In this document: positions 13,985 through 19,658 of the stretch, one piece after another
Layout: the number at the start of each line of letters is the position of its first letter
Position numbering within the stretch: position 1 is the first letter of the stretch
Assembly: GCA_947627825.1 (NCBI GenBank)
Contig: CANQXO010000015.1
Span: 1-20,063, forward strand
From: an uncultured Clostridia bacterium
GTDB taxonomy: Bacteria; Bacillota_A; Clostridia; TANB77; CAG-508
Direction: 5' to 3'
DNA length: 20,063 bases
Translations under genes and position numbers: made by a program
The notes under the pieces: model-generated
What the model was told of the DNA's origin: nothing
Databases searched by the model: none
What the model saw: the letters and a program-made list of their open reading frames with translations, nothing else

Positions 13985-14857
13985 TTAATTAAAAAATTCT
14001 ACACTGAATTTATTTTCAAATTCTTCGCCCGGTGCTAATACCATCATATCTGGCTTTTTTACAAATACATTTGAACTGTGAATGCTATCTGCTGTTGACA
14101 TCCAAGGTTCTAAACATATAAATGGTGCTCCCGGTTTTGACCAAACTCCTAAATATGGCCAACCGGTAAAATCCATAGTAAGTACAGTTTTTCTAGTTCT
14201 ATGATTTTTTAAACTAATTTTCTTATTTTGAATACCTTTCATAATTATAGCATCATTGTCAAAGGTATGTTCATCTAGTGAAATTATTTTGTTGTTTTCT
14301 AATTTGTTTTTTGCATACTCAGTTGCGACTAGCCCATCAATTAAGTATAAGAAATGTGCTCTAGTTTCTTCCTCTTCAAATTCTAAGTAGTAATTTCCTT
14401 TTATCAAGTCATCTTGGTCAATCTTAAATGCTGGATGTGAACCCAAACCAAATGGCATATTTGTAGTTCCAGTATTTATAACTTTATATATATAAATTAG
14501 TTTGTTTTCCTCTTGTCTATATGTATTGTATAATTCAAATTCATAAGGATATCGAGCCATAGTATATTTATTGCTTTTTAATACATAAGAATGAAAGTTA
14601 TCTAATTTTGTGATTGGCTCGTACTGCATGTCCCTAGCAAAACCATGTTGCATTATTTCAAAAGTTCTACCATTTATCATAGTTTGATTTCTCTTAAGCT
14701 TACCTACAATTGGAAACAATACTGGACTATGTCTTTTCCAATATACTTTTCCATTTTCATCTCTTGCTTCTTCACCTTGGTGAATTTTCTCTATGCCTTC
14801 TAATTTGAAGCTAATTAATTCTCCACCAAAACTACTTGTTGTCATTAGAGCATCCAT
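13985..14857 (-). CDS. Aldose 1-epimerase family protein (LacX-like)
   Basis: A 290-residue galactose-mutarotase-fold protein. Members interconvert the alpha and beta anomers of sugars; LacX-type members have uncertain substrates. Visible are PVLFPIVGKLKRNQ (about 45-58), the MQHGFARDMQY motif with the first active-site His (about 69-79), the GLGSHPAFKI motif with the second His (about 137-146), and CLEPWMST with the catalytic-type Glu (about 248-255). There is no signal peptide; it should be cytosolic. The length is typical. AAAGGA precedes the ATG. It is first in an operon with the small membrane protein and valS, driven by a near-consensus promoter at 14911-14939, with a palindrome at 14871-14891 in the leader. 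Confidence 0.9.
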   Translation of the reverse strand: MDALMTTSSFGGELISFKLEGIEKIHQGEEARDENGKVYWKRHSPVLFPIVGKLKRNQTMINGRTFEIMQHGFARDMQYEPITKLDNFHSYVLKSNKYTMARYPYEFELYNTYRQEENKLIYIYKVINTGTTNMPFGLGSHPAFKIDQDDLIKGNYYLEFEEEETRAHFLYLIDGLVATEYAKNKLENNKIISLDEHTFDNDAIIMKGIQNKKISLKNHRTRKTVLTMDFTGWPYLGVWSKPGAPFICLEPWMSTADSIHSSNVFVKKPDMMVLAPGEEFENKFSVEFFN

Positions 14858-14870
14858 GGCATTTCCTTTC

Positions 14871-14891
14871 TTGCAAAAAGGTGTTTTGCAA
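14871..14891 (-). promoter_or_regulatory. Perfect palindrome in the leader of the epimerase operon
   Basis: TTGCAAAA (14871-14878), 5 bases, TTTTGCAA (14884-14891) is a perfect inverted repeat. It lies just downstream of the expected transcription start and just upstream of the Shine-Dalgarno. It could be an operator or an mRNA hairpin controlling translation. Confidence 0.5.
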
Positions 14892-14910
14892 AATTTAAAT
14901 TTATGTAAGT

Positions 14911-14939
14911 ATTATATTATCTTTTGGGCAAAAAATCAA
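14911..14939 (-). promoter_or_regulatory. Promoter of the epimerase-valS operon
   Basis: On the minus strand TTGATT (14934-14939), 17 bases and TATAAT (14911-14916) give a strong housekeeping promoter, with the start expected near 14904. No T-box (tRNA-sensing) leader is present, although the operon ends in a tRNA synthetase gene. Confidence 0.75.
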
Positions 14940-14960
14940 TATTTCACCATAAATAAATTT

Positions 14961-14984
14961 AATGCCATAGCTATGTATGGCATT
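14961..14984 (-). terminator. Hairpin downstream of greA
   Basis: AATGCCATA (14961-14969) pairs perfectly with TATGGCATT (14976-14984). It lies about 75 bases after the greA stop. The T-rich tail is better on the plus strand than on the minus, so its strength as the greA terminator is uncertain. Confidence 0.5.
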
Positions 14985-15057
14985 TAGTTTTGCTTTTATT
15001 CAATTTTATTTATAAACTTATTAGTTTTTTATTTATAAATTTTATTAATAAGTTATA

Positions 15058-15534
15058 CTATTTTTTAATAGAAAGAATTTTGAATTGAGCTATACCAGCT
15101 GGTATATTAGCACTAACTATTTCTCCCTTTTTAGCTCCAATTAAAGCAGAACCTATAGGAGATTCATTTGAAATTTTGTTTTGAGCTAGGTCAACTTCTG
15201 TTGAGCCAACTATTGTATAAGTTACATCTTCATCAAATTCCATATCATGTACTTTTACTATATTTCCTATTTGAACTGTTTTTGTATCTATTTCTGATTC
15301 ATCTATAATTTTTGCATGTCTTAATTTATTTTCTAATTCAATTATTTTGTTTTCATTAGCCTCTTGTGCTGATTTAGCCTCATCATACTCTGAATTCTCT
15401 GATAGGTCTCCATATCCTAGTGCAATTTTAATTCTTCCTGCAATTTCAGTTCTTTCAACTGTTTTAAGTTTTTCTAACTCTTGTTCTAGTTTTTCATATC
15501 CTTCCTGAGTTAATATAACTTCTTCGTTTTCCAT
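15058..15534 (-). CDS. greA: Transcription elongation factor GreA
   Basis: A 158-residue factor that inserts into the RNA polymerase secondary channel and rescues backtracked complexes by stimulating transcript cleavage. The N-terminal coiled coil (about 1-78) contains ILTQEGYEKLEQELEKLK and the tip motif GDLSENSEYDEAK (about 42-54), with the acidic residues needed for cleavage. The C-terminal FKBP-like domain has the ISNESPIGSALIGAKKGE motif (about 121-138). Normal length. AAAGGAGG precedes the ATG. It has its own promoter at 15616-15644, overlapping the end of the upstream gene. Confidence 0.97.
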   Translation of the reverse strand: MENEEVILTQEGYEKLEQELEKLKTVERTEIAGRIKIALGYGDLSENSEYDEAKSAQEANENKIIELENKLRHAKIIDESEIDTKTVQIGNIVKVHDMEFDEDVTYTIVGSTEVDLAQNKISNESPIGSALIGAKKGEIVSANIPAGIAQFKILSIKK

Positions 15535-15615
15535 ACGATTGCCTCCTTTGCATATTTAGTAAAAAAAATTAAGTAAAATATATGCTTTTTTGCTATATTT
15601 CTTAATATTCTATAT

Positions 15616-15644
15616 ATCTTAATGCTTTTCTTTTTATTTGTCAA
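15616..15644 (-). promoter_or_regulatory. Promoter of greA
   Basis: On the minus strand TTGACA (15639-15644), 17 bases and TAAGAT (15616-15621) form a housekeeping promoter whose -35 box overlaps the last codons of the upstream gene. Confidence 0.65.
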
Positions 15645-16489
15645 TATTTTTTTGAAAAATTTTCAGTAATTCTGTTAAATTCTTCTATATTTATCGCCCT
15701 TTCTCCAATTATTTCCTTAATTAAAAACTTGTTCATTTCAATATACTTTCTCACATCAGCATATTTATTGATTTTTAACATTTCTGCTTCAATAAGTTCT
15801 TCCTTTTCGAAATTTTTATATTCACTAAAAACTCTCATTACCTTTTCTGTTTGTATTTTAATAGCTTTAATGTAAATTCCGTCAAAACCTTTTCTTACTT
15901 TTAAGTTGCCACCCACATCAATTATTACCATGTTTCTATTAATATAATACCCTTTAAAATCTTTGAAATCCATGTTTATAACAACCGTCGCTAGTTTTAA
16001 TGATTTTCTTTTATTGTTGTTTACTGTAATATATATTCCTTCATTTTCTAATTGTTTTTCTAATATCAAGTATCTACTATTTTCTGATATTATATTTACT
16101 ACCTTTACCTTTTGTGATAGTTCCCTAATGATTTGAACAATTTCATTAGTAAACTCATTTGCACATACAAAAACTTCTTCAATCTTTAAGTCTATTAAGT
16201 CAAAACAATATTTAACGACCTCTGGTAACATGTATTTCAAAGCATAATTTCCACTCAATTTGTTATAATTTACGATGATGCCCTTTTCTGCTATAACAAA
16301 ATCTATTCTGTCTTTTTTTAGCATATTTATTAATTTTTTTAGAGATTTATCATTAATTTTTGAAATGTAATAATTTTCTTTAATATACTTGTCTCTTTTT
16401 ACACAATTAAATAACCTTTTAATTTTATATTTTATTACATAAAAAAAGCCTTTTTTAGGCTTATCCAATTTTACATAAGCAAAATTCAA
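15641..16489 (-). CDS. Unrecognised protein upstream of greA
   Basis: I do not recognise a family with certainty. From the proposed TTG start (16487-16489) the protein is 282 residues and rich in Ile, Lys and Asn. An alternation of beta strands and helices (KVKVVNIISENSRYLILEKQ, then GIYITVNNNKRKSLKLATVV and VINMDFKDF) suggests a Rossmann-like domain in the middle. The C-terminal third is helical and charged. There is no signal peptide or membrane segment. TTG is chosen because AGGTGAT (16494-16500), a long match to the anti-Shine-Dalgarno, lies 4 bases before it; an upstream TTG at 16516 lacks such a site. The Shine-Dalgarno is inside a hairpin. The preceding gene, a spore GH18 hydrolase, ends only ~40 bases away, so shared expression during sporulation is possible. 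Confidence 0.7.
   Translation of the reverse strand: MNFAYVKLDKPKKGFFYVIKYKIKRLFNCVKRDKYIKENYYISKINDKSLKKLINMLKKDRIDFVIAEKGIIVNYNKLSGNYALKYMLPEVVKYCFDLIDLKIEEVFVCANEFTNEIVQIIRELSQKVKVVNIISENSRYLILEKQLENEGIYITVNNNKRKSLKLATVVINMDFKDFKGYYINRNMVIIDVGGNLKVRKGFDGIYIKAIKIQTEKVMRVFSEYKNFEKEELIEAEMLKINKYADVRKYIEMNKFLIKEIIGERAINIEEFNRITENFSKKY
16441..16462 (-). terminator. Terminator-like hairpin inside the first codons of the unrecognised gene
   Basis: On the minus strand AAGCCT, five A and AGGCTT are followed by five T. It lies about 25 bases into the coding region, and its sequence also encodes KPKKGFF. It could attenuate read-through from the GH18 gene, or be a chance effect of the codons. Confidence 0.4.
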
Positions 16490-16490
16490 A

Positions 16491-16524
16491 ACAATCACCT
16501 GATATATTATATTCAAGTGATTGT
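16491..16524 (-). promoter_or_regulatory. Hairpin that hides the ribosome-binding site of the unrecognised gene
   Basis: On the minus strand ACAATCACTTGA and TCAGGTGATTGT pair over 12 positions (one G-U) with a 10-base loop. The 3' arm contains the AGGTGAT Shine-Dalgarno of the next gene. It starts 8 bases after the GH18 stop, so it may be a weak terminator, a translation switch, or both. Confidence 0.55.
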
Positions 16525-16531
16525 TTTTTTA

Positions 16532-18208
16532 TTACTTTAATTTTTGTTCTACAATGTCCCAAACATTTTCTGTTTCTCTATCTTTTTCCCAGAATCCTGC
16601 TCCTGCCAATTCGTATTTATTTACTAAATCTAATTTTGCACTAATAGAATTTACATCTTCAATCCACGATTTGTATGTTGCATCTCCTCTTGTATATTCT
16701 ATATAATATTGTTTCAATTTTTCATCCCAAGTTTTATTTGCATCGCTTGGAATACTTACATCTTTCATGTTTACAACTTTATTAGTTAGCTTTCCATTTT
16801 CTTCTATCCATAATCTAGTATAAAATGGCATTGCTAAAATAATTTTATCTTTTGAAACTCCTTCTTGACCTAAGAATTTGTTTATATTTATTTCAACCCA
16901 ATCTGCACCTGCAATTGTTCCTGCTGTTTGACTTGAACCTGTATGTTGGTCATATCCCATAAACACTACATAATCAGCAACTTTTCCTATGGTATTTCTA
17001 TCATAGCAAAGTGACCATGTATCAGAACCATCTGGCTCTGTCAATAAAACACTTAATCTCATTCCAATTTCTCTTAGTCTTGGAGCCAATTCAATTATAA
17101 ATCTAGAATAATTATCTTTATCAGATTTATTCATATTTTCAAAATCAACATGAATTCCTTGAACTTCAATTTTTGCCAATTCGTTTATGATGTTTTCAAT
17201 TAAGTTAGCTCTATTTTCAAAGGTTGATAGGATATTAGTCATTGCATCTAAATCATTTAGCATACTATTTGAAAGTACAGGCCAAACTTCCATATTGTTT
17301 TCTTTTGCCCAATTTATATAGTTTGTTCCACTATTTCCAACATTTACTGCTAAGCTTCCATCTGACCTTAATTCAAAGAATGATGGTGCAACAACATTTA
17401 CACCTTTTATAGCTTTATCTCTTGTTGGAGCGACATTATATTGATTGTAATAATCCCAAGCAATACTTATCTTACCTTGAATTTTGCTTCTTTCCAAATC
17501 TTCTCTTACAACAGTTTCGTTCATTAACTTAGATTGTTTTACATATCCAATTACTCCACCTGCTGTACGAATCTTTATCCAACCCTTCTTTTCTTCTTTT
17601 TGCTTGTTTTGATTTAAAACTATTGTAACTGTGTCTCCCCTTTTTATTTTATCCACATTTTTAGATATATTAGTAGGTAGATATTTCACTTGCATATTTT
17701 TAGTTGCAATAGCTGTTACTGCTTTTCGGCTTAGTGAGTCAATTGTAACTATATCATTTTCCTCGCTATATCCTACTTCAACATTATATATTCTGCTAAA
17801 TTTATTTATTGGCAAATAGTATTTATCATCTTTATTTATAATTTTGTAATCTAAACTAATGTATGAGCCATTTTCATAAATTTTATTGCCTTCTAATGGA
17901 ATGGAAACTGTTTTAGTATTAGTTGTGGTAATTATTCTATTTCCATCAATTATCAAATATTCATCAAGAAAGTTTTTTACATCATCTAGCGACAAATATA
18001 CATCGCCATTTTCAATTATTATATCTGATTTTAAACTGGTAGTAACGGTATTATTATTTATTACTAAATTAGTTCTATCTTTCAAATGATTTATTTCAAA
18101 GTTAGGAGCAAATTTTATTAGCAATGCAGTTATACATAGTAAAAATGCTGATATTGATAATCTTCTAATCGCATGCCATATCTTTCTTTTTTCTATTCTT
18201 CGACTCAT
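16532..18208 (-). CDS. Spore-type GH18 hydrolase with copper-amine-oxidase-like and SH3 domains
   Basis: A 558-residue exported or membrane-anchored protein. An N-terminal membrane segment (about 16-33) follows a basic leader. Residues ~47-160 form a copper-amine-oxidase N-domain-like pair of repeats, common in clostridial envelope proteins. Residues ~165-228 are an SH3-like domain (GWIKIRTAGGVIGYVKQSKL). From ~245 there is a GH18 barrel of the YaaH/YdhD type, with GIHVDFEN (351-358), where Asp355 and Glu357 stand for the D-x-E catalytic pair, then YVVFMGYDQH and AMPFYTRLW strands. In spore formers such enzymes cleave N-acetylglucosaminyl bonds in cortex peptidoglycan. The role here is inferred from family. 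The start ATG follows GGAGG. I saw no clean sporulation promoter. Confidence 0.9.
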   Translation of the reverse strand: MSRRIEKRKIWHAIRRLSISAFLLCITALLIKFAPNFEINHLKDRTNLVINNNTVTTSLKSDIIIENGDVYLSLDDVKNFLDEYLIIDGNRIITTTNTKTVSIPLEGNKIYENGSYISLDYKIINKDDKYYLPINKFSRIYNVEVGYSEENDIVTIDSLSRKAVTAIATKNMQVKYLPTNISKNVDKIKRGDTVTIVLNQNKQKEEKKGWIKIRTAGGVIGYVKQSKLMNETVVREDLERSKIQGKISIAWDYYNQYNVAPTRDKAIKGVNVVAPSFFELRSDGSLAVNVGNSGTNYINWAKENNMEVWPVLSNSMLNDLDAMTNILSTFENRANLIENIINELAKIEVQGIHVDFENMNKSDKDNYSRFIIELAPRLREIGMRLSVLLTEPDGSDTWSLCYDRNTIGKVADYVVFMGYDQHTGSSQTAGTIAGADWVEININKFLGQEGVSKDKIILAMPFYTRLWIEENGKLTNKVVNMKDVSIPSDANKTWDEKLKQYYIEYTRGDATYKSWIEDVNSISAKLDLVNKYELAGAGFWEKDRETENVWDIVEQKLK

Positions 18209-18350
18209 TTATACTTTTTCCTCCACGATAATAATATATCATAAATAGATAATTAAGTGAATATATTTTGTTAATTTTTTTATTGTACTCTTCTTTTAAT
18301 TGGTAACGGAATTTTTTATAACTCATATACTGTTATAAAGGAGGTAATAC

Positions 18351-18506
18351 ATGTGGAGAATACTTAAGAAACTACTTGCAACTTGTTTAATAGGTTTTGG
18401 CTTAGGAGTTTTGCTTGTTTTATTACTTCCAATTTCAGGTTGGCTATTTATAATTGGTTGCACAATTATTATTGCAGGATTTATTTGCTTATGTCAAAGC
18501 AAGTAA
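18351..18506 (+). CDS. 51-residue membrane protein, probably cotranscribed with spoVM
   Basis: A small gene missed by length-limited calling. It begins MWRILKKLLATCLIGFGLGV and ends AGFICLCQSK, with a basic amphipathic start and two hydrophobic stretches (about 8-26 and 31-47) broken by PISGW. AAAGGAGG lies just before the ATG. The stop is 21 bases before the spoVM ATG. A CATATACT box (18323-18330) upstream matches the sigma-E -10 consensus, but I see no good -35. Function unknown; cotranscription with spoVM suggests a sporulation role. Coding evidence is the strong ribosome site, the two-segment pattern and the tight spacing. Confidence 0.7.
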   Translation: MWRILKKLLATCLIGFGLGVLLVLLLPISGWLFIIGCTIIIAGFICLCQSK

Positions 18507-18527
18507 ATTTTAAAAGGAGGTAAAATA

Positions 18528-18605
18528 ATGACTATTGTTGTTAAAAAAGTTCCAAAATGGCTTCGTGGATTTGTTAAATTGTTTTTTGGAATAAAGGATG
18601 CCTAA
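18528..18605 (+). CDS. spoVM: SpoVM, 25-residue spore-membrane curvature peptide
   Basis: A tiny amphipathic peptide that in Bacillus binds the convex forespore outer membrane and anchors SpoIVA for coat assembly. The sequence starts MTIVVKKVPKWLRGFVKLFF and ends GIKDA. Like Bacillus SpoVM (26 residues, as I recall it) it has the K-x-P-K-x-L-x-G-x-V pattern: lysine-proline-lysine, then a Gly and an amphipathic helix with basic residues. AAAAGGAGG stands 8 bases before the ATG. In Bacillus spoVM is next to rpmB, and here rpmB lies just downstream in converging orientation, which strongly supports the call. It is far below usual gene-size cutoffs and is easily overlooked. Confidence 0.85.
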   Translation: MTIVVKKVPKWLRGFVKLFFGIKDA

Positions 18606-18635
18606 AAAAGCTTCCTAATTTAGAACAATACATAA

Positions 18636-18677
18636 GAAAAAAGCCTCAACGATTAATTTCGTTGAAGCTTATTTTTT
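18636..18677. terminator. Bidirectional terminator between spoVM and rpmB
   Basis: TCAACGA and TCGTTGA form a perfect stem, extended by AAGC/GCTT with one bulge. A T tract follows on both strands (ATTTTTT on plus, TTTTTT on minus). It ends both converging units. Confidence 0.85.
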
Positions 18678-18694
18678 ATATGTTTAATAATTGT

Positions 18695-18892
18695 TTACGC
18701 ATTTTCTAATTTTGATGAGCGTAAGCATTTTGCACATACGAGCATTTTTTTGTTCTCTCCATTTACTTTTATTCTAACTGTTCTTAGATTTGGTTTCCAT
18801 GTTCTTGGAGCTCTTCTACTAACATGTGAACGAGCTATACTTATTTTATTTCCATTTGCTACTGCTTTTCCGCAAACATCACATTTTGCCAT
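18695..18892 (-). CDS. rpmB: 50S ribosomal protein L28, zinc-ribbon type
   Basis: A 65-residue large-subunit protein. It begins MAKCDVCGKAVANGNKIS and has two CxxC pairs (CDVC at 4-7 and CAKC near 54-57), so it is the zinc-binding form of L28. The RRAPRTWKPNLRTVRIKVNG core (about 26-45) is typical. The ATG at 18890-18892 is preceded by AGGAGG (18901-18906) at 8 bases; a GTG three codons earlier lies inside that ribosome site and is rejected. It has a vegetative promoter at 18934-18962. Confidence 0.96.
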   Translation of the reverse strand: MAKCDVCGKAVANGNKISIARSHVSRRAPRTWKPNLRTVRIKVNGENKKMLVCAKCLRSSKLENA

Positions 18893-18933
18893 TTTTAGCA
18901 CCTCCTATGAGTTCTTTTTATCGACTATTATTT

Positions 18934-18962
18934 ATAATAACATAGATTTTATTTTTTTTCAA
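18934..18962 (-). promoter_or_regulatory. Promoter of rpmB
   Basis: On the minus strand TTGAAA (18957-18962), 17 bases and TATTAT (18934-18939) form a housekeeping promoter about 40 bases before the start codon. Confidence 0.65.
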
Positions 18963-19002
18963 GTGTTTTTGTGATATTTTTTTAGCTATTAAAAATTATT
19001 AT

Positions 19003-19275
19003 TTATCCTATTTCTCTATATCTATTCAAATTTTTATACTTTAGTTTTGTTGCCATACCTCCTCTTATGTGTCTCTCTGCTTTGTTTTCATCTAGTACCT
19101 TCCTTACTTCTTCAAATAATGAAGGGCTTACCTCTTTTAATCTCTCAGATACATCTTTGTGTACCGTGCTTTTGCTTACTCCAAATTTTTTCGCTGCACC
19201 TCTTACCGTATCTTTTGATTCTATTATATACTGTGCGAGTATAACTACTCGTTTTTCTATTGAATCGTTCTTCAT
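19003..19275 (-). CDS. spoIIID: Sporulation transcriptional regulator SpoIIID
   Basis: A 90-residue mother-cell DNA-binding protein that activates and represses sigma-E genes and prepares the switch to sigma-K. The helix-turn-helix is about 23-45 (TVRGAAKKFGVSKSTVHKDVSERL, nearly identical to Bacillus in VSKSTVHKD). The second DNA-contact region IRGGMATKLKYK is about 71-82. The start ATG at 19273-19275 follows GGGGG at good spacing; an in-frame ATG at 19317 has no ribosome site and lies in the promoter, so it is rejected. A sigma-E-like promoter precedes it (19307-19335), as expected for spoIIID. Confidence 0.95.
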   Translation of the reverse strand: MKNDSIEKRVVILAQYIIESKDTVRGAAKKFGVSKSTVHKDVSERLKEVSPSLFEEVRKVLDENKAERHIRGGMATKLKYKNLNRYREIG

Positions 19276-19306
19276 GTAAAACCCCCATAATGAATACTTT
19301 TGCTTA

Positions 19307-19335
19307 ATTGTATTCATATTAGGGTTGTATTATGA
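19307..19335 (-). promoter_or_regulatory. Sigma-E type promoter of spoIIID
   Basis: On the minus strand TCATAAT (19329-19335), 14 bases and AATACAAT (19307-19314) match the sigma-E consensus with one mismatch in each box. The -10 box overlaps an ATGAATAC/GTATTCAT inverted repeat (19290-19297 and 19310-19317). Confidence 0.55.
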
Positions 19336-19358
19336 TTAGTTTATTTTTGTAATATTTG

Positions 19359-19455
19359 TCCACCTACACATTTATTTGTCGGAGGTAGGGCTCCGAGTTA
19401 CATTTGCTCACCTATGCATTTATATTCCGCAAAATAGGGTTGCGGATAACATTTG
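19359..19455 (-). repeat. Two tandem ~48-base units, each able to fold as an H-type pseudoknot
   Basis: Unit A (19359-19406) and unit B (19407-19455) align over their length but differ at many bases. Stem 1 is CGGAG/CTCCG (19380-19384, 19391-19395) in A and CCGCAA/TTGCGG (19427-19432, 19440-19445) in B. The hairpin loop pairs with a distant segment: GTAGG (19385-19389) with CCTAC (19363-19367) in A; ATAGG (19434-19438) with CCTAT (19411-19415) in B. Both stems change while pairing is kept. The minus-strand reading gives a classic pseudoknot with an A-rich third loop. It starts 5 bases after the small TA-partner gene, and a partial third CAAAT follows. No T tract, so not a plain terminator. 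Confidence 0.7.
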
Positions 19456-19460
19456 ATTCT

Positions 19461-19658
19461 TTAGTTTTCTGCCAAAAATTTTTCAAAATCTTCTATTGTT
19501 ATATCTTTTAAAAGTTCTTCTTTTTCTTGTGTATAATCACCTTTTCCATCACTATACATTTGAATAAATTTTATCATACCTTCAACACCTAATTTCTCTT
19601 TTAGCGCTTTAAGACCTTCTCTTCTTATTTTTTCTAATTCTCTTACTGTTACTGCCAT
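19461..19658 (-). CDS. Small partner (putative antitoxin) of the PIN-domain protein
   Basis: A 65-residue protein: MAVTVRELEKIRREGLKALK, then LGVEGMIKFIQMYSDGKGDYTQEK and a C-terminal ITIEDFEKFLAEN. This pattern (an ELEKIRREGL-like start, then GDYT-x-E and a short acidic tail) is one I associate with small proteins encoded beside PIN-domain genes, but no DNA-binding fold is obvious. Its ATG follows directly after the stop of the PIN gene, and AGGTGATTT is its ribosome site, within the end of that gene. The order toxin-then-partner is the reverse of most vapBC pairs. The antitoxin role is inferred from pairing only. Confidence 0.65.
   Translation of the reverse strand: MAVTVRELEKIRREGLKALKEKLGVEGMIKFIQMYSDGKGDYTQEKEELLKDITIEDFEKFLAEN

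Noticed and set aside
13774..14904. T-box leader for valS
   Set aside because: There is no room between the small gene and valS (23 bases), and no T-box sequence was seen in the operon leader.
18893..18901. GTG start for rpmB
   Set aside because: It lies within the AGGAGGTG ribosome site of the true ATG.
19273..19317. Longer SpoIIID start at 19317
   Set aside because: The extra N terminus overlaps a sigma-E-like promoter, has no ribosome site, and is absent from known SpoIIID.
19359..19455. Calling the tandem pseudoknots a type III toxin-antitoxin RNA
   Set aside because: Repeats are divergent, only about two, and no ToxN/CptN/TenpN-like gene follows; kept as an unassigned element.
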